From: Flavobacteriales bacterium
GTDB taxonomy: Bacteria; Bacteroidota; Bacteroidia; Flavobacteriales_F; PHOS-HE28
NCBI GenBank assembly: GCA_016710965.1
Contig: JADJTW010000006.1
Location: 124,001 to 188,000 of the forward strand
Length of the DNA stretch: 64,000 nt
Reading direction: 5' to 3'
In this document: in pieces, positions 1 through 8,312 of the stretch
Position numbering within the stretch: position 1 is the first letter of the stretch
Layout: every line of letters starts with the position of its first letter
Position numbers and translations under genes: made by a program
Notes under the pieces: model-generated
Database searches by the model: none
Told to the model about the DNA's origin: nothing
What the model saw: the letters and a program-made list of their open reading frames with translations, nothing else

Positions 1-176
1 TGCTTGCTGTGGAACCAGGTCTCCGGATGCACGCAGAATTTGGTGATGCCGACCACGCGTTCCGCAAGACCGAGGTCATAGAGGAGTTCGGTCTGGGAGG
101 GGACGAGCGAGATGATGCGCTGGGGATGCGACGGCACATTGATCGTCCGACCCATCTGATCGACCAAGCCTCTCAT
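1..176 (-). CDS. BtuF-like helical-backbone metal receptor (N-terminal fragment)
   Basis: The 58 visible residues begin MRGLVDQMGRTINVPSHPQR and continue with a RIISLVPSQTELLYDLGL segment and a VGITKFCVHP segment. This is the typical N-terminus of cobalamin/iron-type periplasmic binding proteins of the helical-backbone metal receptor (BtuF/FepB) superfamily. The Bacteroidota versions often lack an obvious signal peptide at the start, as here. The gene runs off the left edge, so the second lobe and any partner ABC genes are not visible. The ATG at 176 is the first start in frame ahead of the conserved RIISLVPSQTE strand. Family knowledge suggests capture of a corrinoid or other metal chelate; the substrate cannot be told from this fragment. 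Confidence 0.8.
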   Translation of the reverse strand, partial: MRGLVDQMGRTINVPSHPQRIISLVPSQTELLYDLGLAERVVGITKFCVHPETWFHSK

Positions 177-264
177 TCCTGCGGATCGTGCTTTAAGGAT
201 GGGTCTGAGTTCCGACAGGATGACTTGATCTGAAGATACCGGCCAGTGAGTCAGCAAGTCCAAA

Positions 265-543
265 CTATTTCCTGCCGCCGATCGATGATCGTTCAGTCGG
301 AAAAGTGATGGTTGAATCGCCGCTCGGACGTGGGCCGTCAGCAATTTTCTGAAGAAAGGCTGAGTCTCCGACGAAGACGGGTGAGACGGCTTTCGAAACG
401 AAGAGATAGTCGCCAACGAGCAATGATGAATCTACGCTCGGTTCAGGTAGAGCGGAGCTATCCTCGACGGAGGCATTGCAGCCAATCAAGCCAGCGACCA
501 GCATGGCCTGGGAAAGAACGGTGGCTAGTCTAGCCAACACCAT
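265..543 (-). CDS. small putative lipoprotein
   Basis: A 92-residue frame from an ATG at 543 starts with a short hydrophobic stretch ending in a lipobox (AGLIGC, cysteine near residue 22), followed by a Ser/Asp-rich tether. This is the usual layout of an outer-membrane or periplasmic lipoprotein. An upstream TTG at 558 would extend it by five residues, but the ATG places the signal peptide better. The remaining ~70 residues match no family I recognise. It sits in the same orientation as its neighbours, with short gaps on both sides. Being short and without a recognisable domain, it could still be a chance frame. Confidence 0.45.
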   Translation of the reverse strand: MVLARLATVLSQAMLVAGLIGCNASVEDSSALPEPSVDSSLLVGDYLFVSKAVSPVFVGDSAFLQKIADGPRPSGDSTITFPTERSSIGGRK

Positions 544-605
544 CGTGGAATCATTCAATTCCTTATACCACTTCAGTTTCCCGATGATATCCTAATAGGT
601 GATGG

Positions 606-862
606 TCAAAGGGGTCCGGCCGCCGTTAGTCTCTTCTCCGCTAATTCGCGCAGGAATTCTGGGCACAGATCGAAACCGTTCGGCCAGGCAATGCCTCCTC
701 CAGGCTCGGTGGTCACTTCGGTGAAGCGTTCCTGCGCGCTCAGTTCGGTTGCGATCCCTTGGTCAGCAACGGTTTCAGGTCCACCTCAGCACAGAAGCCA
801 TCGGCAAAGGTCAGGAGCGCGCGGTTCGCCGGTTTTGGTATGACTTGGGTAACAGCGTTCAT
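606..862 (-). pseudogene. DUF2442 family protein, frameshifted
   Basis: From an ATG at 862 the frame reads MNAVTQVIPKP, then LLTFADGFCAEVDLKPLLTKG, and then hits a stop at 740-742 after 40 residues. Shifting frame by one base near 755-760 restores a continuous sequence with ELSAQERFTEVTTEPGGG and IAWPNGFDLCPEFLREL down to a TGA at 606. Together these give about 85 residues, the normal size and motif order of a DUF2442 protein (IAWPNGxDLxPxxL is its C-terminal signature). The break lies in AAGGGATCG, where one extra G would restore the frame. The gene starts 4 bases after DUF4160, its usual partner. Whether this is a true mutation or a lost homopolymer base cannot be told from sequence alone. 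Confidence 0.75.
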
Positions 863-866
863 GACA

Positions 867-1127
867 CTAAGGTAAAGGGTCGATGGTTGAGGGAAGTTCG
901 CAGTTGATCGCAAGTTGCCAGTTGGCTAACAGTTCATGCCGGTGAATGGCTGCCCACTCCAGCACCAACGTATGGGCACGATTTGGCAAGCCACCCGCGA
1001 TGATCTCCAACGTCCGGATGTCGAACTCGGCCCGGCTGCCTTGGTACTCCGCATGGAAATGCGGAGGGTTGTGGTCCATGAAGTACATCCGGATGATGAT
1101 CCCATAGAATCGACACAGCTCTGGCAT
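867..1127 (-). CDS. DUF4160 family protein
   Basis: This 86-residue protein carries the family signature FYGIIIRMYFMDHNPPHFHAEY near the N-terminus, then a GxxPNRAHxLVLEWAAIHRHELLANW segment. DUF4160 proteins are small and usually found next to DUF2442 proteins. The pair has been suggested to act as a toxin-antitoxin-like module, but no biochemical role is established that I know of. Here it begins 2 bases after the stop codon of the upstream cystathionine beta-synthase-type gene and ends 4 bases before the DUF2442 start, so the three are probably co-transcribed. Confidence 0.85.
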   Translation of the reverse strand: MPELCRFYGIIIRMYFMDHNPPHFHAEYQGSRAEFDIRTLEIIAGGLPNRAHTLVLEWAAIHRHELLANWQLAINCELPSTIDPLP

Positions 1128-1129
1128 GG

Positions 1130-2485
1130 CTACTTCAGCTTCCCGATGATATCCTGCTTCGTGATGATCCCGAAGCCCTCTTTCATCTTCACCAGCACGG
1201 CTTGGGATCCATTGCCCAGCTTCTTCGCGATCTCTGCGAGTGTTGCTTCGGGGTCCATCACAGGCAATGCGGGTCCCATGACCACGCGCACCTTTTGGTG
1301 ACGCACTTCGGCATCCTCCAGGATGGCATCGAAGAGGCGAGCGTCGGTGATGGTGCCAACGGGTTTGCCGCTTTCCATCACCGGTAGTTGGTCTATGTTG
1401 TGCTTGCGCATACGATCGATGGCGAGCAGGACGGGTTCGTCGGCTTCAACGCTCACGAGCGAAAGGTCCTTGCCCTTGAGCAGATCACCGGCGGTGGGCT
1501 TCTCTTCCACCAGGAAACCGCGTTCGCGCATCCAGTCGTCGTTGAACATCTTGCCCACGTAACGCGTGCCGTGGTCGTGGAAGATCACCACCACCACCTC
1601 ACCCTTCTTGAAGTTGTCCTTCAGTTGCAGCAGGCCGGCCATGGCACTGCCCGCACTGTTGCCCACGAAGATGCCTTCGTCACGAACGATCTTCCGAGTG
1701 AAAATGGCCGCATCGCGATCGGTCACTTTCTCGAAATGATCGATCAGGTCCATGTCGACGTTCTGCGGCACGAAGTCCTCACCGATGCCTTCAGTGATGT
1801 AGGGGTAGATCTCGTTCTTGTCGAAGATGCCCGTCTCCTTCAACTTCTTGAAGACCGAGCCGTAGGTGTCGATACCCCACACCTTCAGTTTTGGGTTCTT
1901 CTCTTTCAGGAATTTCGCCGTGCCGCTGATGGTGCCACCAGTGCCCACGCCGACCACTAGGTGATCCACCTTGCCGCCGGTCTGGTCCCAGATCTCAGGA
2001 CCAGTGCTCTCGTAGTGCGCTTGGGCGTTGCTCGGGTTGTCGTACTGGTTGGCCTTCCAGCTGTTCGGTGTTTCGCTCACCAAGCGCGAGGAAACGGAAT
2101 AGTAGGAGCGGGGATCCTCGGGATCCACGTTCGTAGGGCATACGATCACTTCAGCACCGAACGCGCGCAGGATGTCCACCTTCTCGCGGCTTTGCTTGTC
2201 TGTGGTGGTGAAGATGCACTTGTAGCCTTTGATGATGGCGCCGATGGCCAGGCCCATGCCCGTGTTGCCGCTGGTGCCTTCGATGATGGTGCCGCCGGGC
2301 TTGAGCAGCCCGGCCTTCTCCGCATCCTCGATCATCTTGATGGCCATACGGTCCTTGATGCTGTTGCCGGGGTTGAAGGTCTCCACCTTGGCGAGCACCG
2401 TGGCTGCGACGTCCTTGGTGATGCGGTTGAGGCGTACCATGGGCGTGTTGCCGATGGTGCTGAGGATGTTCTCGTGGATCTTCAT
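1130..2485 (-). CDS. cystathionine beta-synthase-type PLP enzyme with CBS domains
   Basis: The 451-residue protein has a fold-type II PLP domain (about residues 1-320) followed by a tandem CBS-domain pair (about 335-451), the architecture of cystathionine beta-synthase rather than a plain cysteine synthase (about 310 aa). The PLP lysine is K44 in NPGNSIKDR. The substrate loop GTSGNTG follows near residue 70, and the phosphate-binding GVGTGGT loop lies near residue 185. Such enzymes condense serine or O-acetylserine with homocysteine or sulfide in the cytosol; the sequence does not settle which. The CBS pair usually confers nucleotide or S-adenosylmethionine regulation. It lies 39 bases downstream of a LolC/E-like permease on the same strand. 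Confidence 0.93.
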   Translation of the reverse strand: MKIHENILSTIGNTPMVRLNRITKDVAATVLAKVETFNPGNSIKDRMAIKMIEDAEKAGLLKPGGTIIEGTSGNTGMGLAIGAIIKGYKCIFTTTDKQSREKVDILRAFGAEVIVCPTNVDPEDPRSYYSVSSRLVSETPNSWKANQYDNPSNAQAHYESTGPEIWDQTGGKVDHLVVGVGTGGTISGTAKFLKEKNPKLKVWGIDTYGSVFKKLKETGIFDKNEIYPYITEGIGEDFVPQNVDMDLIDHFEKVTDRDAAIFTRKIVRDEGIFVGNSAGSAMAGLLQLKDNFKKGEVVVVIFHDHGTRYVGKMFNDDWMRERGFLVEEKPTAGDLLKGKDLSLVSVEADEPVLLAIDRMRKHNIDQLPVMESGKPVGTITDARLFDAILEDAEVRHQKVRVVMGPALPVMDPEATLAEIAKKLGNGSQAVLVKMKEGFGIITKQDIIGKLK

Positions 2486-2524
2486 GACGTGGACGAAGGT
2501 AGGATCGTTGGGTCGGCGTATCGG

Positions 2525-4156
2525 TCAGGTGAATCGAATGGCTTTGGCCGGTGCGATGCGCGACACCAGCATGCTTGGAAGAAGCAGCGCGAGCACGCAG
2601 ATCGAAAGCGTTCCCAGATTGAGCCAGAGGATGGACAGTGGATCGATGTCTATGGCAACCACATCCACGTAGTAGGTCTCCATCGGGAGCGTAACGAACC
2701 CGAATCTCCGCTGCACGAGCGCGAGGCCGATCCCAAGCAGATCGCCCAGAAGTATGCCTGTGCCCAGGATGTACGCACCGTCCATGAGGAATGCGCCCAC
2801 GAGCTGGGCGTTGGTTGCTCCGAGCGCCTTCAGCGTCCCTATCATATTGGTACGCTCGAGGATGATGATGAGCAGCGCGCTCACCATGTTGATGATGGCC
2901 ACGACCACCATGAGCACGATGATGACGACCACGTTATTGTCCAGCAGTGCCAGCCATGAGAAGATCTCGGGAAAACGCGCGCGAACGCTTTGCGCACGCA
3001 GCTTCGGACGCCCGCTGCCATGGGCCTCTTGGGCCGCGAGGTTCAGGTAGCGGTTGAAGAGCATGTTCTCGGCCCAGGCAAGGTCATCGAAATGGTCGAG
3101 GGTGACCTCGAAGCCGCCGCAGTATTCGTCGTAGCTGCCACCACTGCCGCCGCGCTCCACGCGGATGCTCTGGACAACGAGATCGCTGCCAAGGCTGTGG
3201 GAAATGGGAGTAACGAGATCCGGCACGATGTGTACCCAAGCCGTATCGGGGATCGTGTTGTCGGCGTCGTGGACGACCAGCGTGAAGGTGGTATCCTTCG
3301 GTGGCTTGCCGAATTCTGTCGGTGCCCAGTTCGGGTTGTGCCAATCCCAGAGTTGTAGTCGGTGCGGCCCGGCCCCCTTCAATTCCGTTCCTGGCCATTC
3401 GAATGTGTAATTGCGGTCGCCGCCGAAGGCCAGTCCTTTCAATTCAACGAACCGCCCGTGCTCCACCTTGCCTACGTCGATCTCCGCCTTCAATCCCCAT
3501 TGCGCGAATCGCTGCAAGTGGTCGATGTCCACGAAGCAGAGGTTGTGGTCGATCTGCTCCAGGCCGGTCTTGTACACGCCGCAGACCCGGAATTTGCGTG
3601 GGCGCACATCGTCGCGGCCGCGCACCAGGTAGGTGGTGATGGTATCGTCCAACCCGATGCGCAGGCGATCGGCATGGTAGCTCGAGAGCAGCAGGTCGAT
3701 GGGCCTGAGGCTGTCGCCGATGGCTGGTGGTCCGCCAGCAAGCATATGCTCGCGCAAGAAGCGCGTATCGTAGTCGCTGCCGATCCCCTTGAGGACAACG
3801 CCCTCGATATCCTCCTCTGTTTCGATGATGCCGGGCCGGGTGGCATACGCTTGGATATGCGCCACACCAGGCATGGTATCCAGTGCTGGATAGAACGGTT
3901 GGTCGATGGGAATGCGCACGGTCTCTTTCGGGTCGGTCTGCTCCAAAGCGGTGATCTGCAGGTGCGCTCCTGCCCCGGTTACCTTCGCCCGCACTTCGCG
4001 CTGGAAGCCCTGTGTAATGCCAACGGTGAGCACCATGACGGCCATGCCGACCACGATACCCAGCACTGCAATGAATACGATGGGGCGCGAGAAGCCTGAA
4101 CTGCGGTCCTTGGAGCCGCGCACGATGCGCCGTGCGATGAAGTGCGCGAATCCCAC
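2525..4156 (-). CDS. LolC/LolE-like FtsX-family ABC permease
   Basis: The protein has one N-terminal membrane helix (RPIVFIAVLGIVVGM region), a large extracytoplasmic MacB-like domain, and a C-terminal FtsX domain of three helices ending in the family hallmark RIAPAKAIRF. This is the architecture of the lipoprotein-releasing permeases LolC/LolE. At about 543 residues it is longer than LolC/E (about 410); the extra length is in the periplasmic domain. I prefer a GTG start at 4156 (MGFAHFIARRIV), which aligns with the common family start and avoids overlap with the divergent gene at 4170; an ATG at 4210 would add 18 residues. No ATPase gene is adjacent, so it probably uses a LolD-like ATPase encoded elsewhere. 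Confidence 0.85.
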   Translation of the reverse strand: MGFAHFIARRIVRGSKDRSSGFSRPIVFIAVLGIVVGMAVMVLTVGITQGFQREVRAKVTGAGAHLQITALEQTDPKETVRIPIDQPFYPALDTMPGVAHIQAYATRPGIIETEEDIEGVVLKGIGSDYDTRFLREHMLAGGPPAIGDSLRPIDLLLSSYHADRLRIGLDDTITTYLVRGRDDVRPRKFRVCGVYKTGLEQIDHNLCFVDIDHLQRFAQWGLKAEIDVGKVEHGRFVELKGLAFGGDRNYTFEWPGTELKGAGPHRLQLWDWHNPNWAPTEFGKPPKDTTFTLVVHDADNTIPDTAWVHIVPDLVTPISHSLGSDLVVQSIRVERGGSGGSYDEYCGGFEVTLDHFDDLAWAENMLFNRYLNLAAQEAHGSGRPKLRAQSVRARFPEIFSWLALLDNNVVVIIVLMVVVAIINMVSALLIIILERTNMIGTLKALGATNAQLVGAFLMDGAYILGTGILLGDLLGIGLALVQRRFGFVTLPMETYYVDVVAIDIDPLSILWLNLGTLSICVLALLLPSMLVSRIAPAKAIRFT

Positions 4157-4169
4157 CTGTGCCGGACTG

Positions 4170-5372
4170 ATGCGGGCGAAGATAGCCGCGGTGATCGCGG
4201 GCGTTCTCATGGGTGCTCATTCCGACGCACAGCCAGTGGTGATGGCGCAGGGACCACCAGCCCCCATCGTTGTGGGAGCCGCACGCACCACGGCCTACCT
4301 GCCCTTGCTGCACGGGCTTCGCATCGGGGTGGTCACCAACCAGACGGGCGTGATCGGCGGCACGCACCTGGTGGATTCACTACTTGCGCTGAAGGTGGAT
4401 GTGACTAAGGTGTTCGCTCCGGAACACGGTTTCCGAGGAGATGCTGATGCAGGCGAGCACGTGAAGGACCAGCGCGATGCGCGTACCGGGCTGCCCATCA
4501 TTTCGCTCTATGGCCTGAACAAGAAGCCGACAGCTGCGCAGCTCGCCGACGTGGACCTGCTGCTCTTCGATATCCAGGACGTAGGCGTGCGCTACTACAC
4601 GTATATCAGCACGCTCCATTACAGCATGGAGGCGGCCATGGAGAACGGGAAGAAGGTGATCGTGCTCGATCGACCGAATCCCAATGGATTCTATGTGGAC
4701 GGTCCGGTGCTCGACATGAAGCACAGCTCGTTCGTGGGCATGCATCCGGTGCCCGTGGTGCATGGCATGACCCTTGGCGAATACGCACGCATGATCAATG
4801 GTGAAGGATGGTTGAAGGGCAGGCGCCGTTGCGACCTTACCGTGATCGAGTGCCTGGAGTACGACCACGACCGGCTGTACAAGCTGCCCATCAGGCCATC
4901 GCCCAATCTGCCGAACGAATCGGCCGTCTATCTCTATCCCTCACTGGGCTTCTTCGAGGGAACGATAGTGAGCGTTGGAAGGGGCACCGAAAGGCCCTTC
5001 CAATGCATCGGCTACCCGGGTAATCCAGTGGGCCAATTCCACTTCACGCCGGTGAGCATGCCAGGCGCGAAGGATCCGCCGCACAAGGGAACCGAATGCA
5101 CGGGCATCGACTTGCAAGCCTACGGTGCGTTCCATAGCCGCTTGGAGAAGCGCATCCATTTGCACTGGTTGATCGGACTGTATCGTGAGGCGGCGGACAA
5201 ACAGTCGTTCTTCAACCCGTTCTTCGACAACCTCGCGGGAGGCACCGAACTCCGTGAACGCATCGTTCGAGGGGAGGACGAGGATACCATTCGCGCGTCG
5301 TGGCAGCCTGCGCTGCAAGCGTTCCTGAAGATGCGGCAGAAGTACCTGCTCTATGACGATTTCATGCGCTGA
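4170..5372 (+). CDS. DUF1343 / NamZ-like exo-beta-N-acetylmuramidase, secreted
   Basis: This 400-residue protein starts with a signal peptide (MRAKIAAVIAGVLMGAHSDA, cleavage near residue 20), then shows family motifs GIVTNQTG, FAPEHGFRG, LLFDIQDVGVRYYTYISTL and PNPNGFYVDGP, all diagnostic of DUF1343. The Bacillus member (YbbC/NamZ) is an exo-acting N-acetylmuramidase that removes terminal MurNAc from muropeptides, so a peptidoglycan-recycling role in the periplasm is likely. The frame is open further upstream, but those codons antisense the permease gene, and the signal peptide fixes the start at 4170. It is divergent from the permease with only 13 bases between starts. A hairpin terminator follows. 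Confidence 0.9.
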   Translation: MRAKIAAVIAGVLMGAHSDAQPVVMAQGPPAPIVVGAARTTAYLPLLHGLRIGVVTNQTGVIGGTHLVDSLLALKVDVTKVFAPEHGFRGDADAGEHVKDQRDARTGLPIISLYGLNKKPTAAQLADVDLLLFDIQDVGVRYYTYISTLHYSMEAAMENGKKVIVLDRPNPNGFYVDGPVLDMKHSSFVGMHPVPVVHGMTLGEYARMINGEGWLKGRRRCDLTVIECLEYDHDRLYKLPIRPSPNLPNESAVYLYPSLGFFEGTIVSVGRGTERPFQCIGYPGNPVGQFHFTPVSMPGAKDPPHKGTECTGIDLQAYGAFHSRLEKRIHLHWLIGLYREAADKQSFFNPFFDNLAGGTELRERIVRGEDEDTIRASWQPALQAFLKMRQKYLLYDDFMR

Positions 5373-5378
5373 AAGCAG

Positions 5379-5416
5379 GAGCCCCGCTCACCATGCGGTG
5401 CGCGGGGCTCTTGTTT
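5379..5416 (+). terminator. rho-independent terminator after DUF1343 gene
   Basis: A 9-bp perfect stem (GAGCCCCGC with GCGGGGCTC) spans 5379-5410 and is followed by TTGTTT. It sits 6 bases after the stop codon and separates this gene from the convergent surface-protein gene ending at 5448. Confidence 0.75.
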
Positions 5417-5447
5417 CGGAACGAAGGGCCGTTGGCCCGGAAGTGCC

Positions 5448-8312
5448 CTATGGTTGTACGACAAGCCGTTCGGTGATGACCTGATCGCCGATCGTTACGC
5501 TTACCGTATACAAGCCTGCCGCCATGCCGCCTTCGAGATCGATGCTGCTGTTGATGACGCCATTGGCCACGGGGACCGTGCGCGAGCACACAAGCTTGCC
5601 GAATGCATCACGGATGTCCACGCCCACCGTCTCCACCGCATTCCCGATATCGCTGACGCGCACCTGCACCTGATCGCCCCGGTTCGGGTTCGGGAAGAGG
5701 GAGAGCGTCTCGTGAAGGGCGACTGCGTCCTGTTCACCGGCCATATTCTGGCCACCGCCTTGCGCAGCGCAAGCAATAGTGAGGAGGCATACGTCGCCCC
5801 ATGGATCGGTGAGCGCCGGTGGGATGAAATCTGTACACCAGGTGAGGCCGCCATCCATGCTCACGCGCACATCCACCTCGTAGGTCTTGCAGGCTTGCAG
5901 GGGCATTCCCGACCAGTTCAACTGCACGAAGTAGTTGGTGCTGGTCCGCACGACGCTGAAGTTCTCCGCCGGGATACGGAAGCGGAACTGGTAGCGATTG
6001 GCGCCGGTGATCGGTCGTGCATGCACGTAGTTGCCGTTGCCCCAGCTCCGCGTTGCGCCGCAACTGAAGAACGGATTGCCGGGCTGGTCGAGCAATTTGG
6101 TGAGCGGGCATTGGGCACGCAGCGGGTCCAGCTTGAATCGGCAGGCCTGGCCCCACTCGGCATTGACCCCGTTCACACGGCTGCGCACACGCACGTTGAG
6201 CAGTACGCCGGTCTGGATGTGGTTGGACCCCGCCCAGTTGTTCAGCTGGATGTGGCAGGCGCGTATGGCATTGGCCGGTCCGAAGCCGTCGCTCACCGCA
6301 TGGCTGTGGAAGCGGCGGAAGCTGTAGCCGCCGTTCGGGTTGAAGAACCACATCTCATAGCCATCATCAGCCTGGTTGCCCACGCCCCATTGTGCGCTCA
6401 CCTCGGGATTGTCATTGGCCACGATGAATTCGCCGGAGGACCAGTCCAATCGATCGCAGCTGAGGAAGATCAGGCGATCGGTACCCATGGGCAGGCAGAA
6501 GCCTTCGTTGCCGGCGATCTGGCTGATGCTTCCGCTGGTGAAGTTGTTGCGGTTGTCGATCAATCGCTTGCCGCCCGATCCCTGGATGCGAAGTATGTAG
6601 CCGCCATTGAGGATACCGTCGCCTTCTCCGTCGGTCACCTTCAGGTAGTAGCAGCCATCGGGCAGGCATGTATTCTCCGAATAGGATGGTGTGGGCGGAT
6701 AGAATCCGCCACCGCTCTGCACCAAGGCGTTGGTTCCCTGCTGGCGCAATTCCCATGTGATATTGCTCATGCCATCGGTCTGGAGTTCCAGATGCAGGTT
6801 GGTCGAGCAGGCCACGGGAGCGCAAGCGCAGTTGGTGATCTGGCCCATGGTGTAGCCCGGCCCGGGGTTCGCGTCGCACGCGTCGCCATTCTGCGCGAAG
6901 GGCAGGAACGGGCAGGGGTCGATGCAGTCCGCCAGGCCGTCGTTGTCATTGTCGATATCGAGCATGCCGCAGCCGCAGATCCCCGGCAAGACCTTGAGCG
7001 GATCATTGGGGCATCCATCGTTGCAGTCGGCAGTGCCGTCGCTATCGCTGTCGGTATCGGCCACGCCGCAGCCGCAGATGCCGGGCGCCACCTTCAGCGG
7101 GTCGTTGGGGCAACCGTCGTTGCAGTTTGCGGTGCCGTCATTGTCATTGTCCGCATCCGCAACGCCGCAGCCGCACTGTCCTGGCGCGATCTTGTTCGGG
7201 TCATTGGGGCAGCCGTCGTCGGCATTGCAGGTGCCATCGCCATCCGTGTCCTGGAAAGTGCCCGCGCATGCGCAGCCCGTGCTCCAAATGTCGTTGATGG
7301 TGCAGGCGTTGTTGTCGTTGCATGCCGTGCCGGGCATGGCGCTGCCACCAAATGCGCCCAAGCAGTCGATCGGCTGGAAGTTCAGGCGAACATGGCGCAA
7401 GGCCCCCACGTCGACGCCCGCGTTGTCGCAGATCTTCAGCACCCAATTGCCGTTCGGGTTGCCGCTATTGAAGGAACTCAGCGGCTGCTCCGGTGCGTAG
7501 TTGCCGGTTACGTTGGCCGTGGTGGCAGGAATGGCGGTCAGCGCAGCACCGCCTGCGATCAGGCGGAAAACGGCGGTGGGACAACTACCGTTGTTTCCGA
7601 AGTTGTCGCTCGAACCGCCTTTCTGGTTGATCAACGAGAACTCCTGGCCACCTGGGCTCACCAAGCTGATGATTAGATCGGAGCGGTAGGTATGCGTGAG
7701 GATCAGTTCAACGCTGCTGAGGCCAACATTGGTACCCAGTGCATTGGGCTGCCCACTGATCGCGATGCTCGCCAGTGCATAGGTGTTCGATGCGCAACCG
7801 TTGTCCGTGATCGCCACGTTGTTGCCGCAGCTGCCGTTCGCCACGGCCGTAGGAGCATTGGTGGTGGTGAATGCGATCCCTGAGGAATTCGGGCTGAAGT
7901 TCCCGGATCCGCAATCGCGGCGGACGAAATAGCGGTATTGTGTATTCGAGCTGAGCCCAGTGATCAGCGTCGGGGATGCCGTGGTCGCGATCACAGTGCC
8001 ATTCAAGCCGGCCGCAGCGCCCGGACCGGGCGTGGTGAACGTGGCTGCCGGCCCCCACTCTACGATATAGTTGCCTGCTGGAGCCGAGAAGCTCGCTCCT
8101 GCCTGGTTGTTGGTGATGCCGGTGGCCGCGCTGGCAGTAGGAACGGGGCAGGTGAGCAACTGCCACTCCAGCACATAAGCGCCGGTGCCACTGCCTACAC
8201 CATCCTGGATCCACACACACGTTGCGTAGAACCCGTGCTGTTGGTCCATTCCACCCATCCGATCTCCGCGTTGTCGTCGTTCACGCATGCGATCACCGTA
8301 TTGCCCGGGCAC
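5448..8312 (-). CDS. giant surface protein 1, C-terminal part (frameshifted from the upstream part)
   Basis: Coding homology starts near 8219, directly continuing the frame that stops at 8195; the first ~30 codons of this open frame are not genuine. The visible part holds a fibronectin-like strand-rich segment, a proprotein-convertase P-like domain (HTYRSDLIISLVSPGG to GALRHVRLNF), a tandem of calcium-binding thrombospondin type-3-like repeats, a ~370-residue module shared with the next three genes, and a T9SS sorting domain ([17 protein letters not shown] to RLVVQP). Export would be by Sec followed by T9SS to the cell surface. Together with the upstream half the protein would be about 1830 residues. 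Function unknown; adhesion or matrix formation is only inferred. Confidence 0.85.
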   Translation of the reverse strand: MPGQYGDRMRERRQRGDRMGGMDQQHGFYATCVWIQDGVGSGTGAYVLEWQLLTCPVPTASAATGITNNQAGASFSAPAGNYIVEWGPAATFTTPGPGAAAGLNGTVIATTASPTLITGLSSNTQYRYFVRRDCGSGNFSPNSSGIAFTTTNAPTAVANGSCGNNVAITDNGCASNTYALASIAISGQPNALGTNVGLSSVELILTHTYRSDLIISLVSPGGQEFSLINQKGGSSDNFGNNGSCPTAVFRLIAGGAALTAIPATTANVTGNYAPEQPLSSFNSGNPNGNWVLKICDNAGVDVGALRHVRLNFQPIDCLGAFGGSAMPGTACNDNNACTINDIWSTGCACAGTFQDTDGDGTCNADDGCPNDPNKIAPGQCGCGVADADNDNDGTANCNDGCPNDPLKVAPGICGCGVADTDSDSDGTADCNDGCPNDPLKVLPGICGCGMLDIDNDNDGLADCIDPCPFLPFAQNGDACDANPGPGYTMGQITNCACAPVACSTNLHLELQTDGMSNITWELRQQGTNALVQSGGGFYPPTPSYSENTCLPDGCYYLKVTDGEGDGILNGGYILRIQGSGGKRLIDNRNNFTSGSISQIAGNEGFCLPMGTDRLIFLSCDRLDWSSGEFIVANDNPEVSAQWGVGNQADDGYEMWFFNPNGGYSFRRFHSHAVSDGFGPANAIRACHIQLNNWAGSNHIQTGVLLNVRVRSRVNGVNAEWGQACRFKLDPLRAQCPLTKLLDQPGNPFFSCGATRSWGNGNYVHARPITGANRYQFRFRIPAENFSVVRTSTNYFVQLNWSGMPLQACKTYEVDVRVSMDGGLTWCTDFIPPALTDPWGDVCLLTIACAAQGGGQNMAGEQDAVALHETLSLFPNPNRGDQVQVRVSDIGNAVETVGVDIRDAFGKLVCSRTVPVANGVINSSIDLEGGMAAGLYTVSVTIGDQVITERLVVQP
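6900..7250 (-). repeat. tandem ~99-bp repeats encoding Ca-binding Asp-rich units
   Basis: Inside surface gene 1, about three and a half copies of a 33-residue unit follow one another, each with a DxDxDxDGxxxCxDGCPND core and a PLKVxPGxCGCG linker. The acidic core resembles thrombospondin type 3 / calcium-binding loops. The repeat DNA copies are very similar to each other, which favours slippage and makes the region hard to assemble. Confidence 0.75.

Noticed and set aside
3906..4169. Upstream extension of the DUF1343 gene into the permease
   Set aside because: These codons overlap the divergent permease in antisense. The signal peptide at 4170 gives a better start.
6900..7250. CRISPR-like array
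   Set aside because: The ~99-base repeats are in-frame coding units with no spacers and encode calcium-binding loops.
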